Source of the DNA: Actinokineospora bangkokensis
Lineage (GTDB): Bacteria > Actinomycetota > Actinomycetes > Mycobacteriales > Pseudonocardiaceae
Assembly (NCBI RefSeq): GCF_001940455.1
Contig: NZ_MKQR01000013.1
Location: forward strand, 142,101-206,100
Reading direction: 5' to 3'
Length of the DNA stretch: 64,000 nucleotides
This document shows positions 52,224-60,992 of the stretch, piece by piece; position 1 is the stretch's first letter, and each line of letters starts with the position of its first letter. Position numbers and translations under genes: made by a program. Under the pieces are notes generated by a model. It was not told the origin of the DNA and made no database searches. It worked only from the letters and a program-made list of their open reading frames with translations.

Positions 52224-53702
52224 TCACGCGTAGGTGTAGGACTCCAGCGGGAAGTGGGTCGACTCGCGCTTGCCGTCGTGGGTCGAGGTCGGGCGCAGCA
52301 GCGCCGCCTCCCCGTGCTGGTTGAAGTAGTAGCTGCGGGCCGGGGCGCAGTTGCCGAGGGTGAAGACCGAGTCCTTGAGGCGTTCGGTCATCCGGTCCAG
52401 GAATTCGGCGTTCGCCTCGTCGGTGACCTCGAAGGTGGTGGCGCCGCGGCGGCGCAGTTCGGTGAACAGCCTGCCCATGTGCCGCATCTGCGACTCGATG
52501 GTGCTGAAGTAGGACAGGCCGTTGTAGGAATAGGGGCTGTTGAGGCTCAGCAGGTTCGGGAAGTGCGGCACGGTGATGCCGCAGTAGGCCTGGAAGCGGG
52601 TTTCGCGCCACCACGCGCCCAGGTCGCGCCCGTCCCGGCCGGTGATGCGGAACGCGGGGAAGTTGGTGTCCCACAGGTCGAACCCGGTCGCCAGCACCAG
52701 GGTGTCGACCTCGGTCTTGCGGCCGTCGGCGGTCACCAGGCCGTCGGGCTCGACCCGGGCGATCGGGGAGGTCTCCAGGTGCACGGTGGGCCGGTTGAAC
52801 GCCGGGAAGTAGTCGTTGGAGAAGGTGGGGCGCTTGCAGCCGAAGGAGTAGGCGGGGGTCAGCGCCCGGCGGGTCGCCCGGTCGCGGACCTGGCGGCGCA
52901 GGTGGGCGCGGGCCAGCAGTTCCGCGCCGCGGTTGGCCAGCCGGGCCCGCCGGTAGTGCAGCACGCCGATGACCATGATCAGCTCCAGCACCGCGGTGTT
53001 GACCGCGCGGGCGGCGCGCTGGGTCGCGGGCACCGCGGCGAACAGCCGCTGCACGAACCCGGGGATGCGCCCGTCGAGCTTGGGCGTGACCCAGATCGGG
53101 GTGCGCTGGTAGACGGTGAGGTCGGCGGCGGCGCGGGCCAGCCGCGGCACGAGCTGCACGGCGGTGGCGCCGGTGCCGATGACCGCGACCCGGCGGCCGG
53201 TGGCGTCGTAGGAGTCGTCCCAGTCGGCGGTGTGCACCACGGTGCCCGCGAAGTCGTCGATGCCCGGGATGTCGGGCTTCTTGGGCTGGGACAGGAACCC
53301 GGTGGCGGTGAGCAGGTAGCGGGCGTGCACGGCCTCCCCGCCCGAGAAGCGCACGAGCCAGTGGCCCAGTCCGGCGTCCCACTCCGCGCTCTCGACCGCG
53401 GTGCCGAAGCGCATGTGCCTGCGCAGGTCGTGGGTGTCGGCGACGTGCTCGGCGTAGGCCTTGAGCTCCGGGCCCCTGGCGAACACCCGCTGCCAGCGCG
53501 GGTTGGGCGCGAAGGAGTAGGAGTAGGTGACCGAGGCGATGTCCACGGCCAGCCCCGGGTAGTGGTTGACGTGCCAGGTGCCGCCGAGGTCGTCCTCGCG
53601 CTCGACGATGAGGATGTCGTCGACACCCTGCCGCTTGAGCTCGATCGCGGCACCCATGCCGCCGAACCCCGCCCCCACCACGACCGCGTCGTAGGCCCGC
53701 AT
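52224..53702 (-). CDS. Flavin-containing monooxygenase (Baeyer-Villiger type)
   Basis: This 492-residue flavoprotein has FAD motif VVVGAGFGGMGAAIELKRQG, the WHVNHYPGLAVD region typical of class B monooxygenases, NADPH motif VAVIGTGATAVQLVPRLA and the ATGFDLWDTNFP motif near the end. Members oxidise ketones to esters or hydroxylate lipophilic compounds (compare EthA). It is divergent from an alpha/beta hydrolase gene, which could cleave an ester product. The ATG has GGAGGG upstream. Confidence 0.9.
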   Translation of the reverse strand: MRAYDAVVVGAGFGGMGAAIELKRQGVDDILIVEREDDLGGTWHVNHYPGLAVDIASVTYSYSFAPNPRWQRVFARGPELKAYAEHVADTHDLRRHMRFGTAVESAEWDAGLGHWLVRFSGGEAVHARYLLTATGFLSQPKKPDIPGIDDFAGTVVHTADWDDSYDATGRRVAVIGTGATAVQLVPRLARAAADLTVYQRTPIWVTPKLDGRIPGFVQRLFAAVPATQRAARAVNTAVLELIMVIGVLHYRRARLANRGAELLARAHLRRQVRDRATRRALTPAYSFGCKRPTFSNDYFPAFNRPTVHLETSPIARVEPDGLVTADGRKTEVDTLVLATGFDLWDTNFPAFRITGRDGRDLGAWWRETRFQAYCGITVPHFPNLLSLNSPYSYNGLSYFSTIESQMRHMGRLFTELRRRGATTFEVTDEANAEFLDRMTERLKDSVFTLGNCAPARSYYFNQHGEAALLRPTSTHDGKRESTHFPLESYTYA

Positions 53703-53854
53703 GCGCTGTCCCTCCGGTTCCCGAGGACGGCCCCCGCACGGGCTGCCACTGCCTGCTACTCGACGGTAGGCTACTGGCGGGTTTACCAACGGGCAATGGC
53801 ACGATCACCCGGGCGCCACACGGCCAGGGACGACAGCACGGGAACGGGGACCGG

Positions 53855-54745
53855 GTGCAGCGCACCGACGTCAGCTTCCGCTCCGGCGACGCCGAGTGCG
53901 CCGCCTGGCTCTACCGGCCCGACCCGCTGCCCGCACCCGGCCCCGTCGTGGTCCTGGGCCACGGCCTCGGCGCCACCCGCGAGGGCGGCCTCGACGCCTA
54001 CGCCCGCCGCTTCGCCGAGGCGGGCCTGACCGCGGTCGTGTTCGACTACCGGCACTTCGGCGCCAGCGGCGGGCACCCCCGCCAACTGCTCGACATCGGC
54101 AGGCAGGTCGACGACTGGCACGCCGCGATCGCCTTCGCCCGCACCGTCGACGGCACCGACCCGCACCGCGTCGCCCTGTGGGGCACCTCCTTCGGCGGCG
54201 GCCACGTCATCGAGGTCGCCGCCCGCGACCGCCGGGTGGCCGCGGTGGTGGCGCAGTGCCCGTTCACCGACGGCCCCGCCTCGGTGCGCGCCCTGGGCCT
54301 GCGCAGCCTGCTCAAGCTCACCCCGGCGGTCCTGCGCGACCAGCTCGCGGCCCTGCGCGGCGCCGACCCGGTGCGCGTCCCGCTGGTGGGCCCGCCCGGC
54401 TCGGCCGCGCTGATGACCGCCCCCGACGCCGAACCCGGCTACCGGGCGCTGTTCCCGCCCGGGGTGGACTTCGACGACCGCGTCGCGGGCCGCATCGGGC
54501 TGCGCATCGGCCTGCACCGGCCCGGCAAGCACGCCGCGCGGGTGCGCTGCCCGATCCTGTTCGCCGTCTGCGACGAGGACTCCGTCGCCCCCGCAGGCCC
54601 CACCCTGCGCCACGCCGCGGCGGCCCCGCGCGGCACCGTGCTGCGCTACCCCGTGGGCCACTTCGACGTCTACCGCGGCGAGGCGTTCGAGGCGGTGGTG
54701 GCCGACCAGGTCGCGTTCCTGCTGGAGCACCTGGACGCGGGCTGA
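53855..54745 (+). CDS. Alpha/beta hydrolase
   Basis: This 296-residue hydrolase has oxyanion region VVVLGHGLGATREGG, the nucleophile serine in LWGTSFGGGHV, the acid in CDEDSVAP and the histidine in VGHFDVYRG. The fold resembles dienelactone-hydrolase/acetyl-xylan-esterase-like enzymes acting on esters. It is divergent from the Baeyer-Villiger-type monooxygenase across 152 bases, which suggests an oxidation-then-hydrolysis pair. A VOC gene follows after 18 bases. Confidence 0.9.
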   Translation: MQRTDVSFRSGDAECAAWLYRPDPLPAPGPVVVLGHGLGATREGGLDAYARRFAEAGLTAVVFDYRHFGASGGHPRQLLDIGRQVDDWHAAIAFARTVDGTDPHRVALWGTSFGGGHVIEVAARDRRVAAVVAQCPFTDGPASVRALGLRSLLKLTPAVLRDQLAALRGADPVRVPLVGPPGSAALMTAPDAEPGYRALFPPGVDFDDRVAGRIGLRIGLHRPGKHAARVRCPILFAVCDEDSVAPAGPTLRHAAAAPRGTVLRYPVGHFDVYRGEAFEAVVADQVAFLLEHLDAG

Positions 54746-54763
54746 GCCGCGGCGGCCGGCAGC

Positions 54764-55162
54764 ATGCGGGGCGTGCCGCACCTCGGGTTGACCACCATCC
54801 TCGTCCACGACTACGACGAGGCCATCGCCTTCTACCGCGACGCTCTCGGCTTCGAGCTGCGCGAGGACACCGACCAGGGCGGGGGCAGGCGCTGGGTGGT
54901 CGTGGCCCCGGCCGGGTCGGTGGAGACCGGCATCCTGCTGGCCGTCGCGGACACCCCCGAGCAGCGGGCCGCGGTCGGCCGCCAGGGCGGCGGACGGGTG
55001 GCGCACTTCCTGCACACCGACGACTTCGAGCGCGACGCCGCCCGGATGCGCGCCGCGGGCGTGGTCTTCCTGGAGGACCCCCGGCACGAGCCCTACGGCA
55101 CGGTGGCCGTGTTCGAGGACCTGCACGGCAACCGGTGGGACCTCATCCAGCCAGCGAGCTGA
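54764..55162 (+). CDS. VOC (glyoxalase-fold) protein
   Basis: This 132-residue vicinal-oxygen-chelate protein has LTTILVHDYDEAIAFYRDAL at the start, GRVAHFLHTDDFERDAARM in the middle and TVAVFEDLHGNRWDLIQP at the end. His at FLHTDD and Glu at VFEDLHGN are candidate metal ligands. Its 3' end overlaps the convergent XRE gene by 20 bases. Confidence 0.88.
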   Translation: MRGVPHLGLTTILVHDYDEAIAFYRDALGFELREDTDQGGGRRWVVVAPAGSVETGILLAVADTPEQRAAVGRQGGGRVAHFLHTDDFERDAARMRAAGVVFLEDPRHEPYGTVAVFEDLHGNRWDLIQPAS

Positions 55163-55934
55163 GCGCCCGCGCCGACCGCGACCCCGGGTCGGCGGTGATG
55201 AACACGACCTGCTGGTCGTCCTCGGGCAGGGCGATGACGTCGCAATCGACCTCCAGCCGCCCCACCACCGGGTGCTCGAAGCGCTTGCGCCGGTGCCCGG
55301 GGGCGTGGAACGGCTCGGTGTCCCAGATGTCGGTGAACTCCGGGCTCGTCCGCAGCTGCGCCAGCAGCGCGCCCAGCCGCGGGTCGTGCGGGTAGCGGGC
55401 CGCCGACCCGCGCAGCCTGCTCACCACGATCTCCCCGAACTCCGGCGCCCCGCCGCTGCTCACCCGCGGCCCGCCCAGGAACCGCCTGCGCGCCAGGTTG
55501 AGCCCGCCCGCCAGCGCGCCGCCGTGCAGGGCGTCCGCCAGCGGGTTCCACGCGACCACGTCGTAGGTGGCGTCGGTGACCAGCGCGGCGGTGCCCGGCA
55601 GGCGGTGCAGCATCCGCACCACGTGCGGGCGCACCGAACGCACCGGCCCGACGGGCAGCAGGGGGCTGCCCGCCAGGTGGTAGAGCCGCGCGCGGCCCTC
55701 CCGGTCGAGGCGCAGCGCCCCCGTCAGCCCCTCCAGGACGCGCACCGAGGGCCGCGGCGCGCGGGCCTGCTCCAGCCTGGTCAGGTAGTCCACCGACATG
55801 TGCGCGAGGTCCGCGACCTCCTCCCGGCGCAGCCCGGGGGTCCGGCGGCGCTGCCCCGCGGGCAGCCCCACGTCCCCCGGCAGCAGCGCGGCCCGCCGGT
55901 CGCGCAGGAAGCGGGCGAGTTCGCGGTTGGGCAC
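55143..55934 (-). CDS. XRE-family regulator, MmyB-like
   Basis: This 263-residue regulator has an HTH at residues 5-75 (RTPGLRREEVADLAHMSVDY then LTRLEQARAPRPS). The LRREEVA form and the C-terminal MmyB-like sensor (ALVTDATYDVVAWNPLADAL, then FTDIWDTEPFHAPGHRRKRF) are typical of a large actinobacterial group that controls a divergent reductase. GTG 55934 has GGAGG five bases upstream. The probable target is the short-chain dehydrogenase starting 70 bases away on the other strand. Confidence 0.9.
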   Translation of the reverse strand: MPNRELARFLRDRRAALLPGDVGLPAGQRRRTPGLRREEVADLAHMSVDYLTRLEQARAPRPSVRVLEGLTGALRLDREGRARLYHLAGSPLLPVGPVRSVRPHVVRMLHRLPGTAALVTDATYDVVAWNPLADALHGGALAGGLNLARRRFLGGPRVSSGGAPEFGEIVVSRLRGSAARYPHDPRLGALLAQLRTSPEFTDIWDTEPFHAPGHRRKRFEHPVVGRLEVDCDVIALPEDDQQVVFITADPGSRSARALSSLAG

Positions 55935-56003
55935 GGCCACCTCCACCAGCCTGGTACCGGTTGTCCCTGGTTGACCCGACCCGGCCGGGCGCACCGTGGG
56001 GAC

Positions 56004-56729
56004 ATGACGAGTTCCCCCACCCAGCCTGCCACCGCCCTGGTCACCGGCGCCAACAAGGGCATCGGCAAGCAGATCGCCCGGCTGCTGGCCGAGGCGGGCC
56101 TCACCGTCCACCTGGGCTCGCGCGACCCGGCCAGGGGCGCCGCCGCGGCCGTCGAGATCGGCGGCGACACCCGCCCGTTGACCCTCGACGTCACCGACGC
56201 CGACTCCATCGCCGCCGCCGCCGAGCGGGTGCCCCGGCTCGACGTGCTGGTCAACAACGCGGGCATCGGCCTGGACGCGGGCGACGCCGCCGAGACCAGC
56301 CTGGCCGACTACCGCACCACCTTCGAGACCAACGTCTTCGGCGTCATCGCCGTCACCGCCGCCTTCCTGCCCGCCCTGCGCGCCGCCGCCCACCCGCGCA
56401 TCGTCAACATCTCCAGCGGCACCGGCTCGCTGGCCGACTCGGTCGGCCCCGACGCCACCTTCCCGCCCACCGGGCGGATGGCCGCCTACCGCGTCTCCAA
56501 GACCACCCTCAACGCCCTCACCGCGTTCTACGCCCTCGCCCTGCCCGGCTTCCGGGTCAACTGCCTGGCCCCCGGACTGCGCCGCACCGACCTCAACGCC
56601 CGCGCCCAGGCCGCCGACGGGGACCCGGCGGAGGCCGCCGCGGGCGCGGTGCACCTGGCACTGCTGCCCGACGACGGCCCCACCGGCACCTTCGTCTCCT
56701 GGGACGGCGTCACCCCCGTGCGCTGGTGA
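56004..56729 (+). CDS. Short-chain dehydrogenase/reductase
   Basis: This 241-residue SDR has TGANKGIG near residue 14, NNAGIG, the catalytic serine in IVNISSGTG and YRVSK (YxxxK). It resembles carbonyl-reductase-like SDRs that use NADPH. Its regulator is probably the divergent MmyB-like protein. The ATG lies six bases after a CACCGT word, so the message may be leaderless. Its last 20 bases overlap the convergent luciferase-like gene. Confidence 0.9.
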   Translation: MTSSPTQPATALVTGANKGIGKQIARLLAEAGLTVHLGSRDPARGAAAAVEIGGDTRPLTLDVTDADSIAAAAERVPRLDVLVNNAGIGLDAGDAAETSLADYRTTFETNVFGVIAVTAAFLPALRAAAHPRIVNISSGTGSLADSVGPDATFPPTGRMAAYRVSKTTLNALTAFYALALPGFRVNCLAPGLRRTDLNARAQAADGDPAEAAAGAVHLALLPDDGPTGTFVSWDGVTPVRW

Positions 56730-57918
56730 CCCCCACCGGCTCCGCGGCACCGGCGAACTCGGGGATGACCTCACCGATCAACCGGATGCTGGTCATCACC
56801 TCCTCCTCGCCGAGCCCGCCCATCTGGTGCAGGCACAGCAGGCGGTCGATGCCCAGGTCGGCGTAGGCGCGCAGCTTCTCCCGGCAGGTGTCCGGCGACC
56901 CGACGATCAGCGAGTTCTGCGCCGAGAGCACCTCGAACAGCTCGTCCTCGGGCACCTGCTCCCCACCCAGGATCCGGCCGATCAGCAGCGCCGCCGGGGT
57001 GGGGGCGTCCCCCGCCTCGGCGCGCAGGAACTCCCCGGCCAGCCCACCGCCGTCGGCGGCGTCCATCAGCGCCTGGTGGCGCTCCATGGCCATCTGGAAG
57101 TCCGCCGCCGCCTCGAAGAAGGTCAGCGCCCGGGTGCTGTACCAGGCCGCGGCCGCCGCGGCGCCGTTGCGCATGGCCTGCTCGTCGGTCTCCGCGCAGT
57201 GCACGAAGGTGAAGAACCCGACCTGGTCGTTGACGAACGACCCCACCGGGTCCGTGCACGCCGCCGCGGCGGCCCGGTAGAGCTTGATCATGCGCTCGGC
57301 GCGCTCCAGCGACTCCCACATGGTCGTGCCCAGCACCCCCACCCCGCGCCGCCCGGCCTCCTCGAACGAGGCGGGGCTCGCCGCGGCCTGCCACAGCGGC
57401 GGGTGCGGCGACTGGAGCGGCTTGGGCAGCACCGGCACGTCGTTGATCTCGAAACCCTCGCCGGAGTAGGAGAACCGCTCCTCGGTCCACATCCGCGGGA
57501 TCATCTCGAACGCGGCCGCGGTCTGGGCGCGCACGTCGTCGCGGTCGACGTTGAACAGCCGCCACTCCGGCACCGTCGAGCGGGTCAGGCCCAGCTCCAC
57601 CCGCCCGCCGCTGAGGTGGTCGAGGGTGGCGGCCCGCTCGGCCACCCGGATCGGGTGGTTGAACCGGCTCGGCGCCAGCACCGCGGAGTGCCCCAGCCGG
57701 ATCCGCTCGGTGCGCTGGGAGATGGCCGCCAGCAGCACCTCCGGCGCCGAGGACAGGCTGAACTCCTCGGCGCCGTGGTGCTCGACCTGCCACCAGCACC
57801 CGTACCCGCTGCGGTCGGCCAGCTCCGCCTGCGCGAGCGCCTGGCGGAACCTGCGCTGCTCGGCGTCGGCCGTCCAGGGCCGCGGGTTCTGGATCTCGTT
57901 GAAGATGTCGATCTGCAC
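56710..57918 (-). CDS. LLM-class flavin-dependent oxidoreductase (luciferase-like)
   Basis: This 402-residue bacterial luciferase-like TIM-barrel enzyme uses reduced flavin. Landmarks are EVQNPRPW-like opening residues (FNEIQNPRPWTADAEQRRF), VEHHGAEEFS, IRLGHSAVLAPSRFNHPIRV, and LSGGRVELGLTRS. It belongs to the alkane-monooxygenase-like group rather than the F420 reductases. The substrate is unknown. A GTG start at 57918 gives a family-like N-terminus. A second luciferase-like gene lies 60 bases upstream on the same strand. Confidence 0.88.
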   Translation of the reverse strand: MQIDIFNEIQNPRPWTADAEQRRFRQALAQAELADRSGYGCWWQVEHHGAEEFSLSSAPEVLLAAISQRTERIRLGHSAVLAPSRFNHPIRVAERAATLDHLSGGRVELGLTRSTVPEWRLFNVDRDDVRAQTAAAFEMIPRMWTEERFSYSGEGFEINDVPVLPKPLQSPHPPLWQAAASPASFEEAGRRGVGVLGTTMWESLERAERMIKLYRAAAAACTDPVGSFVNDQVGFFTFVHCAETDEQAMRNGAAAAAAWYSTRALTFFEAAADFQMAMERHQALMDAADGGGLAGEFLRAEAGDAPTPAALLIGRILGGEQVPEDELFEVLSAQNSLIVGSPDTCREKLRAYADLGIDRLLCLHQMGGLGEEEVMTSIRLIGEVIPEFAGAAEPVGVTSARG

Positions 57919-57978
57919 GCGTCGTGCTCCTCCCGGGACTGCGTCGTCACGGGGGGAATCGACCGGCGGCGGCGTTCG

Positions 57979-58995
57979 TTAAGGGGCCGAAGGACCCCAC
58001 CCGAGCGCGGGACCCAGGTGGGTGGCGATGTCGGTGAGGATCTGCACGTAGTCCTCGTGCTCGAAGGTGAACGGCAGCGCGAACGCCACCTCGCTCACCA
58101 GGGCGAACGCCGGGTCCTGGAGCAGCAGCTCGGCGATCTGCGCCGAACTGCCCAGCAGGTCCGGCGCGAACATCACCCGTCCCGGCCCCTGCGGGCCGCT
58201 GGTGCGCGGGGTGCGCTTGGCGACGTAGGCCTCGTAGCGGGCCCGCTGCTCGGCGGTCGCGGAGTCGGTCGGGATCACCACCAGGCCCTGCGAGGCGCGC
58301 GCCTTCTCCCCGAGCGGGTGGTGCTCGCGGAACAACCGGATCTGCCCCGCCTGCACGGTGGCGAAGTCCTCGGCCTCCTCGGCGCGGATGACGTTGCTCG
58401 ACAGCAGGTTCAGCCCGTGCTCACCGGCCCAGCGCGCCGAGCGCAGGCTGCCGCCGCCGTACCAGACCCGCTCGGCCAGCCCCGGCGAGTGCGGCTCCAC
58501 CCGCTGGGAGTAGTCGTCGAAGAAGCCCTCCCCGTTGCTGAAGTCGGCCACCCGGTCCCCGCGCAGGAACCCCAGCAGCCGCTCCACCCGGGTGTAGCTG
58601 AAGTCCTCCTGCTCGGCGGTGTCGGGGTAGAGGGCGTCCTTCACCGCGTCGAAGTGCATCGGCGGGCCCACGCTGATCCCCGGGTTGAGCCTGCCCCCGG
58701 ACAGCACGTCCACCGTCGCCAGGTCCTCGGCCAGGCGCAGCGGGTTCTCCCAGCCCAGCGGGATCACCGCGGTGCCCAGCGCGATCCGGCTGGTGCGCTG
58801 GCTGGCCGCGGCGAGCACCGCCACCGGCGAGGAGATGCCGTACTGCACGTGCCGGTGCCGCAGCCAGGCGCTGTCGAACCCCAGCTGCTCGCCCAGCTCG
58901 ATGATCCGCAGCGTCGACTCGTGCCCCGGGCCAGGGTCGGCGCCGTCGAACAGCCCGATCGTCAGGAAGCCCATCCTCCGCAGGTGCGCGCTCAT
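57979..58995 (-). CDS. LLM-class flavin-dependent oxidoreductase (luciferase-like)
   Basis: This 338-residue luciferase-like enzyme has IGLFDGADPGPGHESTLRII at the start, FDSAWLRHRHVQYGISSPVA, then LGTAVIPLGWENPLRLAEDL and LSGGRLNPGISVG. It is only distantly similar to the neighbouring luciferase-like protein, so they are not a recent duplication. The ATG at 58995 was chosen; the ATG at 58974 has GGAGG directly adjoining and is less likely. The two genes probably form an operon. Confidence 0.88.
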   Translation of the reverse strand: MSAHLRRMGFLTIGLFDGADPGPGHESTLRIIELGEQLGFDSAWLRHRHVQYGISSPVAVLAAASQRTSRIALGTAVIPLGWENPLRLAEDLATVDVLSGGRLNPGISVGPPMHFDAVKDALYPDTAEQEDFSYTRVERLLGFLRGDRVADFSNGEGFFDDYSQRVEPHSPGLAERVWYGGGSLRSARWAGEHGLNLLSSNVIRAEEAEDFATVQAGQIRLFREHHPLGEKARASQGLVVIPTDSATAEQRARYEAYVAKRTPRTSGPQGPGRVMFAPDLLGSSAQIAELLLQDPAFALVSEVAFALPFTFEHEDYVQILTDIATHLGPALGWGPSAP

Positions 58996-59098
58996 GCCGC
59001 GATTGTGCTCCCGCCGCCCGGGTCGTCGCCTGTTCAACCACTTCGTGGGACCGCGACCCCACCGGGCCGGGACGGGCACCGTGATCCACACTGGTGGG

Positions 59099-60952
59099 GT
59101 GGTCGAGGGGGAGCTCACCGGCGCCGAGCGGGCGGTCGTGGCCGCCGCCGCGCGCGGTGGCGAGTCCGCCTGCCCCCGGCTGCGCCCGCACCTGCTGGCC
59201 ATCAGCACCGACGAGTCCCACCTGGTGCGCGCCGCGGTGCTGCGGTCGCTGCTGCTCGGCGAGCTCGGCCCCACCGCGCCGCGCGGCGTGCGGCTGCGCG
59301 GCGCCCGCGTGCTGGGCCCGCTCGACCTCGACCACGTCAGCGCCGCCACCGGGCTCGTGCTGCGCGGCTGCGTCCTCGACGACCCCATGACCGCCGAGTT
59401 CGCCCACCTGCCCTTCCTCGACCTCGACGGCAGCGAGCTGGCCGAGCTGCGCGGGGTCGGCCTGCGCGTCGACCGCGACCTGGGGCTGCGCGCGGTGACC
59501 GCCCGCGGCCCGCTGTGGCTGCTGCGCGCCGACGTCGGCGGCGACCTGGACCTGCGGGCCGCCCGGCTGCGCGGCGCCCCGGCGCTGCTGCTCGACCGGG
59601 CCCGCGTCGGCGGCGTGGTCGCCGCGGGCGGGCTCGTCGCCCGCGGCGACGGCGCCCCCGGGGTGGTGCGCGCGGTGGAGGCGCGGGTGGCGGGCCGGTT
59701 CGAGCTGAGCGCGTCGGTGCTGGCCAACACCGGCGGCCCGGCCCTGCTCGCCGACGGCCTGCGGCTCGGCGGCAGGCTCGCGCTCGACGACGCCGTGCTG
59801 CGCGGCACCGGCGACCTCGGCGCGGTGCGGATCCCCCAGGCCCGCGTCGGCGGCACCCTCGACGCCGAGGGCGCGCTGGTGCGCAACGACAGCGGGCCCG
59901 CGCTGCTGGCCGACGCCGCCGCCGTCGACGGCTCGGTGCTGCTGGGCAACACCACCCTGACCGGTGACGGCCCGGACGGCACCGTGCGGCTGCTGGGCGC
60001 GCGCGTCGAGCAGCAGGTGGTGCTCGGCCACGCCCGGGTCACCAACACCACCGGCCCCGCCCTCCAGCTCGACGGCGCCCGGGTCGGCACCGCGGTGCTG
60101 GCCCCGTGGGCGCTGCTGCGCGGCACCTCCACCGACGGCGCGGTGCGGCTGGTGGGCGCCCGGCTGCGCGGGCAGCTCGTGCTCGACGACGCCCAGGTGG
60201 TCAACTTCGCCGGGCCCGCGGTGGACGGCGAGCGGCTGCACGTCCAGGACGACGTCTTCCTGCGCGGGGTGCGCCTGCGCGGCTCCGGGCCGCGCGGCAC
60301 CCTGCGCCTGGCAGGGGCGAAGCTGTCCGACGGCCTGTTCCTCGCGGGCACCTCGGTGGTCAACGACCACGGCCCCGCCCTCTCCGCGGCGGGCGTGCGC
60401 GTCGGGGACTCCCTCGACCTGAGCACCGCCCACCTCGACGGGCGCACCGGCGGCGACGCCGTGGTGCTCACCGACGCCCACCTCGGCACCGCCGACCTGC
60501 GCGGCACCACCATCACCAACGCCGGGGGCGCGGCGCTGGACATGCGCGGCAGCACGACCACCGGCGACCTCGACCTGGCCGGGCTGACCCTCGACGCCCC
60601 CACCGGCCTGGGCCTGGCCTGGCTGCGGGTCGGCGGCAGGCTCGACCTCACCGGCCTGGCGAGCCACCACCCGAGGCTGACCGCCCTGCTCGACCTCACC
60701 GGCACCCGCGTCGAGGCCGACCTGCTGCTGGACGCGGACGCCGTCACCGGCGACCAGACCGTCGACCTCGACGGCACCGCGTTCGCGGGCACCCCCCTCG
60801 ACGCCGGGGCCTGGCTGGCGCTGCTGCGCGACCACTCCCCCGGCTACCGGCCCCGCGCGTTCCGGCACGTGGCAGACCTCGAAGCCGCCAAGGGCCACCA
60901 CACCGCGGCGTGGCGGCTGCGGTGGGCCCAGCACCGGGCCCGCCGCCGCTGA
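59099..60952 (+). CDS. Repetitive beta-helix-like protein of unknown function
   Basis: This 617-residue protein is built of imperfect repeats of about 18 and 36-38 residues. Units such as GPALLADGLRLGGRLALDDA and LLGARVEQQVVLGHARVTNT recur about a dozen times, with an LxGxLxLxxAxL rhythm that predicts a right-handed beta-helix, as in pentapeptide-repeat or bactofilin-like proteins. Related actinobacterial proteins are sometimes labelled membrane-associated oxidoreductase, but I see no oxidoreductase motif, signal peptide or membrane helix. The start is uncertain: GTG 59099 or GTG 59081. The last 50 residues (RPRAFRHVADLEAAKGHHTAA) form a separate helical tail. Confidence 0.7.
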   Translation: MVEGELTGAERAVVAAAARGGESACPRLRPHLLAISTDESHLVRAAVLRSLLLGELGPTAPRGVRLRGARVLGPLDLDHVSAATGLVLRGCVLDDPMTAEFAHLPFLDLDGSELAELRGVGLRVDRDLGLRAVTARGPLWLLRADVGGDLDLRAARLRGAPALLLDRARVGGVVAAGGLVARGDGAPGVVRAVEARVAGRFELSASVLANTGGPALLADGLRLGGRLALDDAVLRGTGDLGAVRIPQARVGGTLDAEGALVRNDSGPALLADAAAVDGSVLLGNTTLTGDGPDGTVRLLGARVEQQVVLGHARVTNTTGPALQLDGARVGTAVLAPWALLRGTSTDGAVRLVGARLRGQLVLDDAQVVNFAGPAVDGERLHVQDDVFLRGVRLRGSGPRGTLRLAGAKLSDGLFLAGTSVVNDHGPALSAAGVRVGDSLDLSTAHLDGRTGGDAVVLTDAHLGTADLRGTTITNAGGAALDMRGSTTTGDLDLAGLTLDAPTGLGLAWLRVGGRLDLTGLASHHPRLTALLDLTGTRVEADLLLDADAVTGDQTVDLDGTAFAGTPLDAGAWLALLRDHSPGYRPRAFRHVADLEAAKGHHTAAWRLRWAQHRARRR

Positions 60953-60980
60953 GGCGACCGCGCACCGCGCGCGGCGGACG

Positions 60981-60986
60981 TACCAT
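60981..60986 (+). promoter_or_regulatory. -10 element of the sirtuin gene (leaderless start)
   Basis: TACCAT ends six bases before the ATG at 60993, placing the predicted transcription start on the start codon. No ribosome binding site is present. Confidence 0.45.
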
Positions 60987-60992
60987 GGACCC

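Noticed and set aside
57979..60792. 937-codon extension of the second luciferase-like frame
   Set aside because: The part upstream of 58995 is antisense to the beta-helix-like gene and serine/arginine-rich without motifs.
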